A stretch of DNA of 23,267 nucleotides, taken from positions 1 through 23,267 of the forward strand of contig CAZKFB010000015.1 of assembly GCA_964551965.1 (NCBI GenBank), written 5' to 3'. The stretch's first letter is position 1, and every line of letters starts with the position of its first letter. Origin of the DNA: CAG-582 sp964551965. Lineage in GTDB: Bacteria; Bacillota_I; Bacilli_A; RF39; UBA660. A program made the position numbers and the translations under genes. The notes beneath the pieces are model-generated. The model did not search any database. It saw only the letters and a program-made list of their open reading frames with translations, and was not told the DNA's origin. This document shows, one piece after another, positions 15,566 to 23,267 of the stretch.

Positions 15566-15580
15566 GAAGTTGGTGATAAT

Positions 15581-15922
15581 ATGAATTGCGGTATTGATAT
15601 GGTACAAATAGATAGATTTAATAGTGTTTCTTCTACTTTTATGAATAAATATTTTTCCATTAATGAAATCAATTATATAAATAGTAAAGGAAATAACTCC
15701 GAAACGATTGCTGGAATATATGCTGCTAAAGAAGCTTTCTTAAAATCTATTGGTGTTGCATTCAATAAGTATGCTCTAAAAGATATTGAAGTATTACACG
15801 ATAATGGTAAACCCTACTTCAATATCAATGAACAAATAAAAAAAGAAATAGAAAAACCCAATTTTAGCCTATCTATTTCTCATGAAGACAAATATGCAAT
15901 TGCTTTTGTTATAAATTATTAA
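15581..15922 (+). CDS. acpS: Holo-[acyl-carrier-protein] synthase
   Basis: 113 residues, full family length. GIDMVQIDRF (4-13) carries the Mg-binding Asp, AGIYAAKEAFLKSIG (about 45-59) the second conserved motif with Glu and Lys, and SLSISHEDKYAIAF the C-terminal strand. It transfers 4'-phosphopantetheine from CoA to the Ser of acyl carrier proteins. The convergent operon encodes such a carrier, so AcpS may activate it as well as the fatty-acid ACP. The 3' end overlaps the convergent SGNH gene by 14 bp, with no terminator between them. Confidence 0.95.
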   Translation: MNCGIDMVQIDRFNSVSSTFMNKYFSINEINYINSKGNNSETIAGIYAAKEAFLKSIGVAFNKYALKDIEVLHDNGKPYFNINEQIKKEIEKPNFSLSISHEDKYAIAFVINY

Positions 15923-16838
15923 ACTTTAATAAATATTTTTTATAATACTCATCATAGTTGTCATTCCACTTTTGATATTTTTTATCATCTTTATGATTTT
16001 TTAATATTTTTAAATCATCTAAGTGTTTTCCTAAATGTTTTGTAACTTTCAAAGCACCATAGTAATTTAGATGATCTCCTTCATCTTGAGTATCATTTTC
16101 CCAATCGATATTAATATCAGGATCGATATTTAAATCGATAAATTCTAATTCATATTTATTGGCAAGTTCTTCTATTGCATTATGCTTCTTATAATTCCAA
16201 TTCTTAGTTGTGGGAACTGAAAGTAATATTAATTTAATATTATTTTTTTTGCATAAATCTAATATCTTTTGAAAATATTCAATATTTGCACTTTTTAGTT
16301 TTCTCTTTTTATCGGAATAATCTCCATAATTAGCATTCGAAGATTTCTTTATTTCTTTACTATAGATATATCCTTTTTCATTTAATATACTATTTTTAAA
16401 ATTACTATTGATAACATATTTCCAATTATCATGATATTTAAACATTTGAAAGTTTTCATTAACAAAATCGACAAAGTCATTTTTCTTTTGTACTTTTCGA
16501 AAAATAGCATTAGTTTCTAAAACAACTACTTTAGGATTTTGATTTATCAAAGCATCTTTTAGAATATCATATGTTTGATTTAACTTTTGTCCTGGCGTAC
16601 CACATACATATCCGGCATAACCATAATCTTTCCATATTTCTAAGGGAATTATCGAAGTATAAGACTCACTGTCACCTATAATTAAATAGTCCAAGCTATT
16701 CTCATACTCCCCGGATATTCCAAGAACTGATGTTTTACTATGTTTAACTACTTTAAAATTAGCAAAAAATAATGATGTTAATATTATTAAAACAATCAAG
16801 ATAAGTAAAAAAACTATTGATTTAACTACATTCTTCAT
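15909..16838 (-). CDS. SGNH-fold hydrolase/transferase, DltD- or AlgJ-like partner of MBOAT
   Basis: 309 residues. One N-terminal membrane anchor (about 7-27) with the rest outside the cell. The nucleophile motif is GDSES (55-59, Ser57) and the C-terminal catalytic element is DEGDHLNYYGA (His256, with Asp252 or Asp255). Between them, VVLETNAIF and LILLSVPT are the usual SGNH block strands. It follows the MBOAT gene by 9 bp with an AGGAGAG site and is last in the operon. In Dlt and alginate acetylation systems, an MBOAT protein passes an acyl group to an extracellular SGNH protein that places it on the polymer; the same role is likely here. It is too divergent to be called DltD with certainty. 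Confidence 0.85.
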   Translation of the reverse strand: MKNVVKSIVFLLILIVLIILTSLFFANFKVVKHSKTSVLGISGEYENSLDYLIIGDSESYTSIIPLEIWKDYGYAGYVCGTPGQKLNQTYDILKDALINQNPKVVVLETNAIFRKVQKKNDFVDFVNENFQMFKYHDNWKYVINSNFKNSILNEKGYIYSKEIKKSSNANYGDYSDKKRKLKSANIEYFQKILDLCKKNNIKLILLSVPTTKNWNYKKHNAIEELANKYELEFIDLNIDPDINIDWENDTQDEGDHLNYYGALKVTKHLGKHLDDLKILKNHKDDKKYQKWNDNYDEYYKKYLLKFNNL

Positions 16839-16847
16839 AACTCTCTC

Positions 16848-18437
16848 CTAAAATTCTGCATAAATTGGACCAATAGGTACATAATTGGCACCATACGCTC
16901 CAAATATCAAAATAAACATAATAAATACATAATATATTAGCCATCTAACAACAATAGGTTTTTTAGCAACAATTTCACGAATAGAAATATCTTTTTCACG
17001 CATTAAACTAATTATAAATACAATTACTAATGTAATTAGAGTAATTGCAAAATCACATAAATCTAATCCTAAAGTTAAGAATGTTCCTTCGATAATATTC
17101 TTAAAATTAAAATCTGTTAATATTAGTCCCAACATTCTAAAACCATCATTTAAAGTATCAGCACGGAAGAACATTTCACCAATAACTACCAGATTAAAGA
17201 CAATTATTATTTGAACTATTCGATATAGTTTACTTTGACGATTTATTTTTAACTTCGCACAGATATTTCTTTTTAATGGTTCAAATAAATTATTTAAAAG
17301 AATTAAAGTGAAATGATATAAGCCAAAGAAAATATATTTCCAAGCAGCTCCATGCCATAAACCATTACTAAACCAAACGGCTAAAAGTGCAACAGTTCCA
17401 GAAAGTAAAGGCCCATAGTAATTTCCAAGATGTTTTCTTCCAAAATTCATAACTTTCTTTAATGGTTTAGAAAGTGATAATGGATAATAGATATAATCTT
17501 TGAACCATCTTCCTAGAGTAATATGCCATCTTTGCCAGAACTCCGAGATTGTCTTTGAGAAAAATGGTGCATTAAAGTTTTCTGGTAATTTAATACCAAA
17601 CATTTCGGCCGATCCTATTGCAACATCCATTGTTCCCGAAAATTCCATATATAATTGAATCGTATAACAAATTGCTGATAAGAAAGCAACACTTCCACTA
17701 AATTCCGAATAATTAGAAAATACCATTTTGATAAGTAAATTTAACCTATCAGCAACAACAATCTTTTTCATTACCCCGTAGGCAATTCTTTGAGCACCAA
17801 ACGTAACATTCTTATAATCTAACTTTTTCCCCTCAAATAAAGTCTCCGAACAGTCATCATACTTAACTATTGGTCCTTCAATTAAATAAGGGAAGAATGA
17901 TAAAAATAAAGCTAGTTTAACAATATTATTCTCAGCATTTATTTTACCTCGATAAACATCAACTATATAAGAAACAGCCATTAAAGTATAAAAACTAATT
18001 CCTATTGGTAAAACAAACTTCGGAACACATATTGTATATCTAATATTTAAAAGATGTAATAAAGAATTAATGTTAGTAGCAAAGAATGGTGAATATTTTA
18101 AAATTAATAAAAGTCCAATATGTAAAAGTACTCCAAATAGCAATACTCTCTTCTTCTCTTTTTGATACTTTTCTTTAATTATTTTCTTTTCTTCTTTATC
18201 TATACTTTCAAGTGCTTTAGTCTTCTTTAATTCAATATTCTCAAGCCAAATACCTAAATGATGTATCGATAGAGTTGATAACAATATATATATTATTAAC
18301 TTCTTACTAATTGAATAAAACAAGAAATAACTTGCTGCTAACAACACATACTTACGATATTTAGGTTTAAATAAACTATATACAATTAATACGACAGGTA
18401 AAAATACCAGTAAATATAGTCGATCAAAATGAAACAT
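16848..18437 (-). CDS. MBOAT membrane acyltransferase (DltB/AlgI-like)
   Basis: 529 residues with ten or more membrane segments. MBOAT motifs are clear: FMEFSGTMDVAIGSA-like segment, ISEFWQRWHITLGRWFKDYIYYPL, and WFSNGLWHGAAWKYIFFGLYH with the invariant His at about residue 362. The N-terminus (FDRLYLLVFLPVVLIVYSLF, then AASYFLFY) is typical of AlgI/DltB. A cytoplasmic charged loop (about 66-98) is prominent. The family moves acyl groups from a carrier across the membrane. The AGGAATT site overlaps the carrier-protein stop codon, with 9 bp between genes, so expression is coupled. Neighbours (ligase, carrier, SGNH) fit a Dlt-like relay. Confidence 0.92.
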   Translation of the reverse strand: MFHFDRLYLLVFLPVVLIVYSLFKPKYRKYVLLAASYFLFYSISKKLIIYILLSTLSIHHLGIWLENIELKKTKALESIDKEEKKIIKEKYQKEKKRVLLFGVLLHIGLLLILKYSPFFATNINSLLHLLNIRYTICVPKFVLPIGISFYTLMAVSYIVDVYRGKINAENNIVKLALFLSFFPYLIEGPIVKYDDCSETLFEGKKLDYKNVTFGAQRIAYGVMKKIVVADRLNLLIKMVFSNYSEFSGSVAFLSAICYTIQLYMEFSGTMDVAIGSAEMFGIKLPENFNAPFFSKTISEFWQRWHITLGRWFKDYIYYPLSLSKPLKKVMNFGRKHLGNYYGPLLSGTVALLAVWFSNGLWHGAAWKYIFFGLYHFTLILLNNLFEPLKRNICAKLKINRQSKLYRIVQIIIVFNLVVIGEMFFRADTLNDGFRMLGLILTDFNFKNIIEGTFLTLGLDLCDFAITLITLVIVFIISLMREKDISIREIVAKKPIVVRWLIYYVFIMFILIFGAYGANYVPIGPIYAEF

Positions 18438-18446
18438 AATTAATTC

Positions 18447-18674
18447 CTATTTGTCTTGTAATTTTGTTATTAAAGCATAAATGCTTTCTACTGAATTAAA
18501 GTTACTTGGTATTATTTCTACTGTTGGTATTGTTACATCAAATTCATCTTCTATTTCGGAAATTAATGCTAAAATTGATAGAGAATCTAAATGATGTCCA
18601 TCAACTAAATCAACACAATTTTCATAATCTACATCCGGTTTAATACTTTCTAATATACTTAATAATTTTTCCAT
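18447..18674 (-). CDS. Acyl carrier protein (DltC-like)
   Basis: 75 residues, one carrier domain. HHLDSLSILALI contains the phosphopantetheine attachment Ser (31) in the DSL motif at the start of helix 2; EIEDEFDVTIP follows as in ACPs. It sits between the PLP enzyme (13 bp) and the MBOAT gene (9 bp). It should be charged by the ligase two genes upstream and recognised by the MBOAT protein. It could be called DltC by position, but the sequence near the Ser is closer to general ACPs, so I leave the symbol open. Confidence 0.92.
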   Translation of the reverse strand: MEKLLSILESIKPDVDYENCVDLVDGHHLDSLSILALISEIEDEFDVTIPTVEIIPSNFNSVESIYALITKLQDK

Positions 18675-18687
18675 ACTACATACTCCT

Positions 18688-19824
18688 CTATTTTGGCATG
18701 TTTAACATGCTTGTCTTTATATTTTTTCTTACTATTTTATAATCATCATTTTCTTTGATTATTATTTTAGGAAGTTCACGACTTAGGAATAATGAAATGC
18801 CTTCCGTCATCGAATAAGCTCCCGTATTTTTGAAAATTAATACATCACCAATTCGCAAATTAGTAATTGGTAACTGCTTAATCATTATATCATTAATTGT
18901 GCATAAAGAACCACAAATACACCAATTTTTGGCATTTTCTTGACTTCTTTTAGGTAAGATTTCACAAATTGGAACACGCATTCCCATCATTGCTCCATAA
19001 TATACTAAGTGATTCATTCCTCCGTCGACAATTGCAAAGTTGCCTACTTCATTAGTTTTTAAATCAACTACTTTTGTATAATATTTCCCACACGTTGCTG
19101 CAATACTTCTTCCAACTTCAATCGTTAATTTTAAATCACCAAAATATCCAAGAATTAATTCTTTAAAACCTAGTAAATACTCTTCTTCACCGAACTCTTC
19201 ACCTTCAAAATAACTAACGGGAAATCCAGTACCATATTCTAATTCTCTTATCTCAAAATGATATTTTTCTTTAACACTCTCAATAAACTCTTTTAAGAAT
19301 TTGAATTCTCTTTCAATTTTCTTCAAAGAGTTCTTTTGTGTTCCCGAAAAATATTCAATTCCCAAGATATCTAAATTCTTATTATCTTGAATAATCTTAA
19401 TAGCATCACACTTTGATACTCCAAATTGATTACCACTCGTAATTCTTATTAAAACTTGTAATTTTTTATCTTTAGCAAGTTTCTTCAACATCTTATATTG
19501 TTCTAAAGATTCAATTGTAAAGATAAATTGTTCATCTTTATTAACTAATTTTTTAATAAAACTTGCTTCTTTATTAACTCCTGAAATTACCATTTTATCA
19601 GGACTTATACCTAACTTTTCACAGATTTCATATTCACCCGGAGAACATATCTCTAATCTCGCAACTTCTCTTGCTGCATAGTCTGCAATAAAAGTATTAG
19701 CTTTAACCGCATAGCATAAATCTATTTTGTCAGATAAAGTATTTTTTAAATAATTAATACGTTCTCTTAATATATCGACATCCATTATATAAAATGGAGT
19801 TTTAAATTTCTTTAATACTTCCAT
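18688..19824 (-). CDS. PLP-dependent fold-III decarboxylase-like protein
   Basis: 378 residues, in the diaminopimelate/ornithine decarboxylase family (alanine racemase-like barrel plus beta domain). The PLP lysine is in CYAVKAN (Lys41). EICSPGEYE, RITSGNQFGVSK, EVGRSIAATCGKYYTKV, DGGMNHLV, CGSLCTINDI (Cys308) and NTGAYSM (Tyr337) match the family in order. Oddities: the HxHIGSQ block reads EYFSGTQ, so the His that stacks on the PLP ring is replaced by Phe159; EPGR is EVGR; the GGG phosphate loop is YGTG. It starts one base after the ligase stop. It may form the acyl substrate, decarboxylate an amino acid for the pathway, or act as a racemase. The substrate cannot be read from sequence, and it is unlikely to be housekeeping LysA. 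Confidence 0.87.
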   Translation of the reverse strand: MEVLKKFKTPFYIMDVDILRERINYLKNTLSDKIDLCYAVKANTFIADYAAREVARLEICSPGEYEICEKLGISPDKMVISGVNKEASFIKKLVNKDEQFIFTIESLEQYKMLKKLAKDKKLQVLIRITSGNQFGVSKCDAIKIIQDNKNLDILGIEYFSGTQKNSLKKIEREFKFLKEFIESVKEKYHFEIRELEYGTGFPVSYFEGEEFGEEEYLLGFKELILGYFGDLKLTIEVGRSIAATCGKYYTKVVDLKTNEVGNFAIVDGGMNHLVYYGAMMGMRVPICEILPKRSQENAKNWCICGSLCTINDIMIKQLPITNLRIGDVLIFKNTGAYSMTEGISLFLSRELPKIIIKENDDYKIVRKNIKTSMLNMPK

Positions 19825-19825
19825 A

Positions 19826-21319
19826 CTACATCATTCCTTTTAAAACTTTACGATCAATTTTTCCATTTTTCGTTAAAGGGAATTCTTCGATACTAATTAA
19901 CTTAGTTGGAATCATATATATTGGTAAATCTTCTTTTAATTTATTATATAGATCTTTTTTGTCGATATCACCAATATAAAAACCATATATTCTTTCTTTT
20001 TCTTCATCAAAAAGACAACAAGTTCTTAGGACACCATCGACATTCATGATAGCTTTTTCAATCTCTTCAAGTTCTATTCGATGACCCATATATTTAATTT
20101 GGAAATCTTTTCTTCCCATAAAATATAATTCACCATTTCGATATTCTCCTAAATCTCCCGTTCGATAAATAAGTTCAGGATACTTTTTATTCAATGGATT
20201 TTGAACAAATCTTTTATTTGTCTCTTCTAAGTTGTTATAATAACCCAAAGCTAAACATCGACCACTTACACAGATTTCTCCAATTCCATCTTTTACTTCT
20301 TGATCATTATCATCTAATAAGATAACACGTTCATTGTTAAAATTCCCACCAATCGGGATTTTATCTTGATAATCCCTATCACGATCTATTATATGATAAG
20401 TACAATTACATGTTATTTCCGTTGGTCCATAGACATTGACAAATGTTGAATTCGGAAGTTTTTCCATCCAAATATTCAAATGTTTAATTGGCATTACTTC
20501 GCCACTAAAGATTACTTTATTAACACTACTTGGGACTTTATAATCAAGACCATGAAAAGTCGTGATTAAACATAGAGCTGAAACCGCCCAAATCATAGTT
20601 GTTGCATTATTATCACATAAATAATCAAGTAACTTAGCGGGACTTGAAAATAATGGCTTTGGTACTATCAAAAGAGTTGCACCAACTTTTAAAGATGAAT
20701 ATATATCTTTAACTGAAACATCAAAATCAAATGGAGCTTGATTAGCAATAATATCATTTTCATTAATATTAAAGTTATCAACAAAGTTATCAATAAAATC
20801 AATTACTGAATGATGATTAATTAAAACCCCTTTAGGTATACCTGTAGATCCCGAAGTAAAATTCAAATATAAAGGATCTAAATCAATCATTTTATTTCTT
20901 ATATCATCTAATCTCCTATTATCTATTTCATGATTTTTAATGTCATCAACTAATACAATTTTCTCTTTACTAATTACATTTGTAAGTACATCCATATATT
21001 CCGGTCTTGCAACAATAATGTCAGCATCAAGAGTTTCAAACATTGATTTTAAACGTGAAGATGGAAATTCCGGATTAATAAGAGAATAAAAGCCTCCTGC
21101 ATAAGTAATTCCTAAAAAAGTAATTAAAGCATCTATTCCTTTATCTAAAAAAACAGCTACCGGTTTTCTTTCAACATTATAGTCAGCTAAAAAACTTCCA
21201 ATACTTTTAGCATAATTTAAAAGTTCCGTATAATCAATTGAACAATCAGATTCAATAACAGCTTTCTTTTTCGGAAACTTAATTGCTGAATTTTCTAAAT
21301 AATTTAATACATTTTTCAT
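19826..21319 (-). CDS. DltA-like amino acid adenylating ligase
   Basis: 497 residues from the ATG at 21319, which has GAGGAG 6 bases upstream; the longer frame from a GTG at 21355 lacks such a site. Adenylation motifs are complete: LYLNFTSGSTGIPKG (about 150-164), NQAPFDFDVSVKDIY (about 193-207, with the Asp that binds an alpha-amino group), VYGPTEITC (about 296-304), YRTGDLGEY, GRKDFQIKYMGHRIEL and the C-terminal LTKNGKIDR with catalytic Lys487. It is closest to DltA, which loads D-Ala on DltC. However, the DltA motif FCGE, whose Cys (269 in B. cereus) favours D-Ala, here reads FSGE (Ser272). It is first in a five-gene operon. It probably activates an amino acid other than D-Ala and loads it onto the carrier. 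Confidence 0.9.
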   Translation of the reverse strand: MKNVLNYLENSAIKFPKKKAVIESDCSIDYTELLNYAKSIGSFLADYNVERKPVAVFLDKGIDALITFLGITYAGGFYSLINPEFPSSRLKSMFETLDADIIVARPEYMDVLTNVISKEKIVLVDDIKNHEIDNRRLDDIRNKMIDLDPLYLNFTSGSTGIPKGVLINHHSVIDFIDNFVDNFNINENDIIANQAPFDFDVSVKDIYSSLKVGATLLIVPKPLFSSPAKLLDYLCDNNATTMIWAVSALCLITTFHGLDYKVPSSVNKVIFSGEVMPIKHLNIWMEKLPNSTFVNVYGPTEITCNCTYHIIDRDRDYQDKIPIGGNFNNERVILLDDNDQEVKDGIGEICVSGRCLALGYYNNLEETNKRFVQNPLNKKYPELIYRTGDLGEYRNGELYFMGRKDFQIKYMGHRIELEEIEKAIMNVDGVLRTCCLFDEEKERIYGFYIGDIDKKDLYNKLKEDLPIYMIPTKLISIEEFPLTKNGKIDRKVLKGMM

Positions 21320-21353
21320 TTTATACTCCTCAAACTTCATATATACTATTACC

Positions 21354-21380
21354 ACTTTAAAGTGACATTAAAGTGACATT
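21354..21380. repeat. Tandem and inverted AAAGTG repeats in the Dlt-like operon leader
   Basis: Plus strand: CACTTTAAAGTG, a perfect 12-bp palindrome (21354-21365), overlapping two exact tandem copies of AAAGTGACATT (21359-21369 and 21370-21380). It lies between the predicted -10 and the ligase start, a position suited to a repressor site. The regulator is unknown. Confidence 0.75.
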
Positions 21381-21405
21381 AGTATATCTCTTCCACACAC
21401 TAATA

Positions 21406-21434
21406 ACTATACACTTTTTTTATGCCTTTTTCAA
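21406..21434 (-). promoter_or_regulatory. Promoter of the Dlt-like operon
   Basis: Minus-strand TTGAAA (21429-21434), 17 bp spacer, TATAGT (21406-21411). It is the only good match between the serS terminator and the ligase. Confidence 0.65.
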
Positions 21435-21435
21435 C

Positions 21436-21448
21436 CAACTACTAGTTG
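21436..21448. repeat. Inverted repeat next to the -35 box
   Basis: CAACTA - C - TAGTTG, six bases each side of a single central base, adjoining the -35 hexamer of the Dlt-like operon. It is a possible operator; chance occurrence in AT-rich DNA is not excluded. Confidence 0.4.
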
Positions 21449-21487
21449 CATTGATGATTATTTAGTTGCGTATTATAGACAAACATA

Positions 21488-21518
21488 AAAACAACCATAC
21501 GTTACATATGGTTGTTTT
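21488..21518 (-). terminator. Terminator of the proS-serS operon
   Basis: Minus-strand AAAACAACCATA - TGTAACG - TATGGTTGTTTT, a perfect 12 bp stem ending in T-rich sequence, 22 bp past the serS stop. Confidence 0.9.
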
Positions 21519-21540
21519 ATAATCTTCCCTCAAGAATACT

Positions 21541-22830
21541 TTATTTGTTTTTTGGTTCAATTTTTGTTTTACCACCCATATAAGGTTGTAGAGCTTTAGG
21601 AATCAATACTGAACCATCACTTTGATAATTATTTTCTAGCAATGCTATTAGTCCTCTAGGAGTTGCTACTACCGTATTATTTAATGTATGTAAATAATAT
21701 GTTCCATTTTCTCCCTTAGTACGAATACCAAGTCTTCTTGCTTGAGCATCTCCTAAGTTAGAACAACTACCTACTTCGAAGTAAGTTTTTTGTCTTGGAC
21801 TCCAAGCTTCAATATCACATGATTTAACTTTTAAATCAGCTAAATCCCCACTACAACATTCTAGTTGTCTAACTGGAATATCGAAGTTTCTAAATATTTC
21901 AACGGTAAGTTTCCACATCTTATTATACCAATCATCAGACTCTTCAGGTTCACAGATTACAATCATCTCTTGTTTTTCAAATTGATGAACACGATAAAGT
22001 CCTCTCTCCTCTAATCCGTGAGATCCACCTTCTTTTCTAAAACAAGGTGAATAAGAAGTCATACTTACTGGTAATTCCTCACGTTTTAAAATTTGATCTT
22101 TAAACTTACCAATCATTGAGTGTTCGCTTGTACCAATTAGATATAAGTCTTCGCCTTCAATTTTATACATCATTGCTTCCATTTCTGGGAATGACATAAC
22201 ACCAGTTACTACATCGCTGTGAATCATAAATGGTGGTATAGCATAAGTAAATCCATGATCAATCATATAATCTCTTGCATAAGCAATCATTGCTTCATGA
22301 AGTCTTGCAATATCTCCAATTAAATAATAAAAACCTTCTCCACTAGTTCTACCGGCTGCTTCTTTATCCATTCCATTTAATCTGTTTATAATATCAGCAT
22401 GATATGGAATTTCGTATGCAGGAACAATAGGTTCTCCAAATTTTTCTACTTCGACATTTTCTGAATCATCTTTTCCAATTGGAACTGAAGCATCAATAAT
22501 TTGGGGAATAACCATCATTTTATCTTTAATTTGGCTTTCAAGTTCAACTTGTTCTTTATCTAAAGCATCAATTTGGTCTTTTAATCCAGCAATCTCTTCT
22601 TTGATTTTATTAGCTTCATCAATTTTCTTGTCTTTCATTAAAGCACCAATTTGTTGACTTAAACTCTTTTGTTCACTTATAAGTCCATCTTTTTTAGTTT
22701 GAGCATCTCTTCTTTTTATATCAAGTTCATATACTTCATCTACTAAAGGTAATTTCTCATCTTGAAATTTTTTCTTAATATTTTCTTTAACTAAATCTCT
22801 ATTTTCTCTAATTAATTTAATATCTATCAT
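21541..22830 (-). CDS. serS: Seryl-tRNA synthetase
   Basis: 429 residues, full length. The long antiparallel coiled-coil arm that holds tRNA-Ser occupies about 30-105. Class II motif 2 is CFRKEGGSHGLEERGLYRVHQF and motif 3 is NNTVVATPRGLIALLENN; TSEHSM precedes motif 2. Motif 2 has GGSHGLEERG where many bacterial SerS have AGSAGRDTRG, so it belongs to a somewhat divergent branch. AGGAGGAAA precedes the ATG. It follows proS by 11 bp and forms an operon with it. Confidence 0.97.
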   Translation of the reverse strand: MIDIKLIRENRDLVKENIKKKFQDEKLPLVDEVYELDIKRRDAQTKKDGLISEQKSLSQQIGALMKDKKIDEANKIKEEIAGLKDQIDALDKEQVELESQIKDKMMVIPQIIDASVPIGKDDSENVEVEKFGEPIVPAYEIPYHADIINRLNGMDKEAAGRTSGEGFYYLIGDIARLHEAMIAYARDYMIDHGFTYAIPPFMIHSDVVTGVMSFPEMEAMMYKIEGEDLYLIGTSEHSMIGKFKDQILKREELPVSMTSYSPCFRKEGGSHGLEERGLYRVHQFEKQEMIVICEPEESDDWYNKMWKLTVEIFRNFDIPVRQLECCSGDLADLKVKSCDIEAWSPRQKTYFEVGSCSNLGDAQARRLGIRTKGENGTYYLHTLNNTVVATPRGLIALLENNYQSDGSVLIPKALQPYMGGKTKIEPKNK

Positions 22831-22841
22831 ATAATTTCCTC

Positions 22842-23267
22842 CTAATATTGTTTACCAAAATAAATCTTCGTTGTTGCCTCTCCACCACAACAAATACATT
22901 TTCCGTCAGGTTCATGATCTTCGAATGGTATACAACGCGATTTTAATCCTAAATCATCCTTAATCTTATTTTCACATTCAACTCTACCACACCAATTAAC
23001 ATAAGCAAATCCGCCTGCTTTTTTCGACATCTCAGCTAATTCCTCATAAGTATATAAGTTATAAATCATTTCATCACGTCTCTTTAAAGCACGATTATAT
23101 AAGTTATCTTGGATTTCATCTAATAAAGTTTTAATACGATCAACTACTTCCGAAGTAGATACAGTAATTTTCTCTAATGTATCTCTTCTTACTAAAGTAA
23201 CTTGATTATTTTCTAAATCTCTAGGTCCAATTTCAATTCTAATTGGATATCCTTTAACTTCAGCTTC
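22842..23267 (-). CDS. proS: Prolyl-tRNA synthetase, C-terminal part
   Basis: The reading frame stays open to the right edge of the window, giving 141 codons of the C-terminus; an internal Met at 23067-23069 is not the start. The segment EVKGYPIRIEIGPRDLENNQ and the following VTLVRRDT are the ProS anticodon-binding domain. The end, WCGRVEC ... SRCIPF ... CICCGGEATTKIYFGKQY, is the Cys-rich zinc-binding tail and terminal Tyr of the archaeal/eukaryotic-type ProS (ProS type 3), also found in many Firmicutes and Mollicutes. It is upstream of serS in one operon. Confidence 0.95.
   Translation of the reverse strand, partial: EAEVKGYPIRIEIGPRDLENNQVTLVRRDTLEKITVSTSEVVDRIKTLLDEIQDNLYNRALKRRDEMIYNLYTYEELAEMSKKAGGFAYVNWCGRVECENKIKDDLGLKSRCIPFEDHEPDGKCICCGGEATTKIYFGKQY

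Noticed and set aside
22842..23069. Stand-alone 75-residue cysteine-rich protein
   Set aside because: The frame continues upstream without a stop into clear ProS sequence to the window edge, so it is the ProS C-terminus.
1..23267. CRISPR array, insertion sequence or prophage
   Set aside because: No regularly spaced repeats, transposase, integrase or phage structural genes were seen on either strand.

Overview
The window is a very AT-rich, mostly minus-strand chromosomal segment from a Gram-positive-type bacterium. The evidence is strong AGGAGG-like ribosome binding sites, sigma-A-type -35/-10 boxes with 17-18 bp spacers, a T-box leader, two sortases with an anchored surface protein, DegV, FtsK/SpoIIIE, AcpS and a Dlt-like envelope operon. 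TGG is the Trp codon throughout and TGA serves as a stop, so the standard bacterial code fits. A ThrS that seems to lack the TGS domain, together with a ProS carrying a zinc-cysteine C-terminus, suggests an uncultured gut Bacilli lineage (RF39 or Erysipelotrichia-like). That placement is inference and was not tested.

Left part (1-6000). A T-box leader with a probable threonine specifier reads leftward into two small paralogous proteins of unknown function and then the first 17 codons of what looks like thrS. Facing away from it is a class B sortase with an unusual ~275-residue cytoplasmic N-terminal region. A minus-strand surface cassette follows: an adhesin with a thioester domain, two SpaA/Cna_B-type isopeptide domains and a VPATG anchor; an overlapping second sortase that lacks an obvious catalytic Arg; and a multi-pass membrane protein.

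Middle (6000-14100). Two tRNA genes (CAU and Leu-UAG) with promoter and terminator; a short radical SAM protein; a two-gene unit that may encode a papain/transglutaminase-like protein; a CmpB-type membrane protein; DegV; several unrecognised proteins; FtsK/SpoIIIE.

Right part (14100-23267). An orphan VirD4/TraG-like P-loop protein lies upstream of a MerR regulator. Its promoter has the 19-bp spacer and internal palindrome typical of MerR-activated promoters. acpS converges on a tight five-gene operon read leftward: DltA-like ligase, PLP fold-III decarboxylase-like protein, acyl carrier protein, MBOAT acyltransferase and SGNH hydrolase. This resembles the D-alanylation pathway but adds a PLP enzyme and has Ser in place of the DltA Cys linked to D-Ala selection. 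It may therefore attach a different amino acid or amine-bearing acyl group to an envelope polymer. serS and the 3' part of proS close the window. The Dlt-like operon is the best candidate for an undescribed system; the thioester-adhesin cassette and the T-box-controlled paralogs come next.
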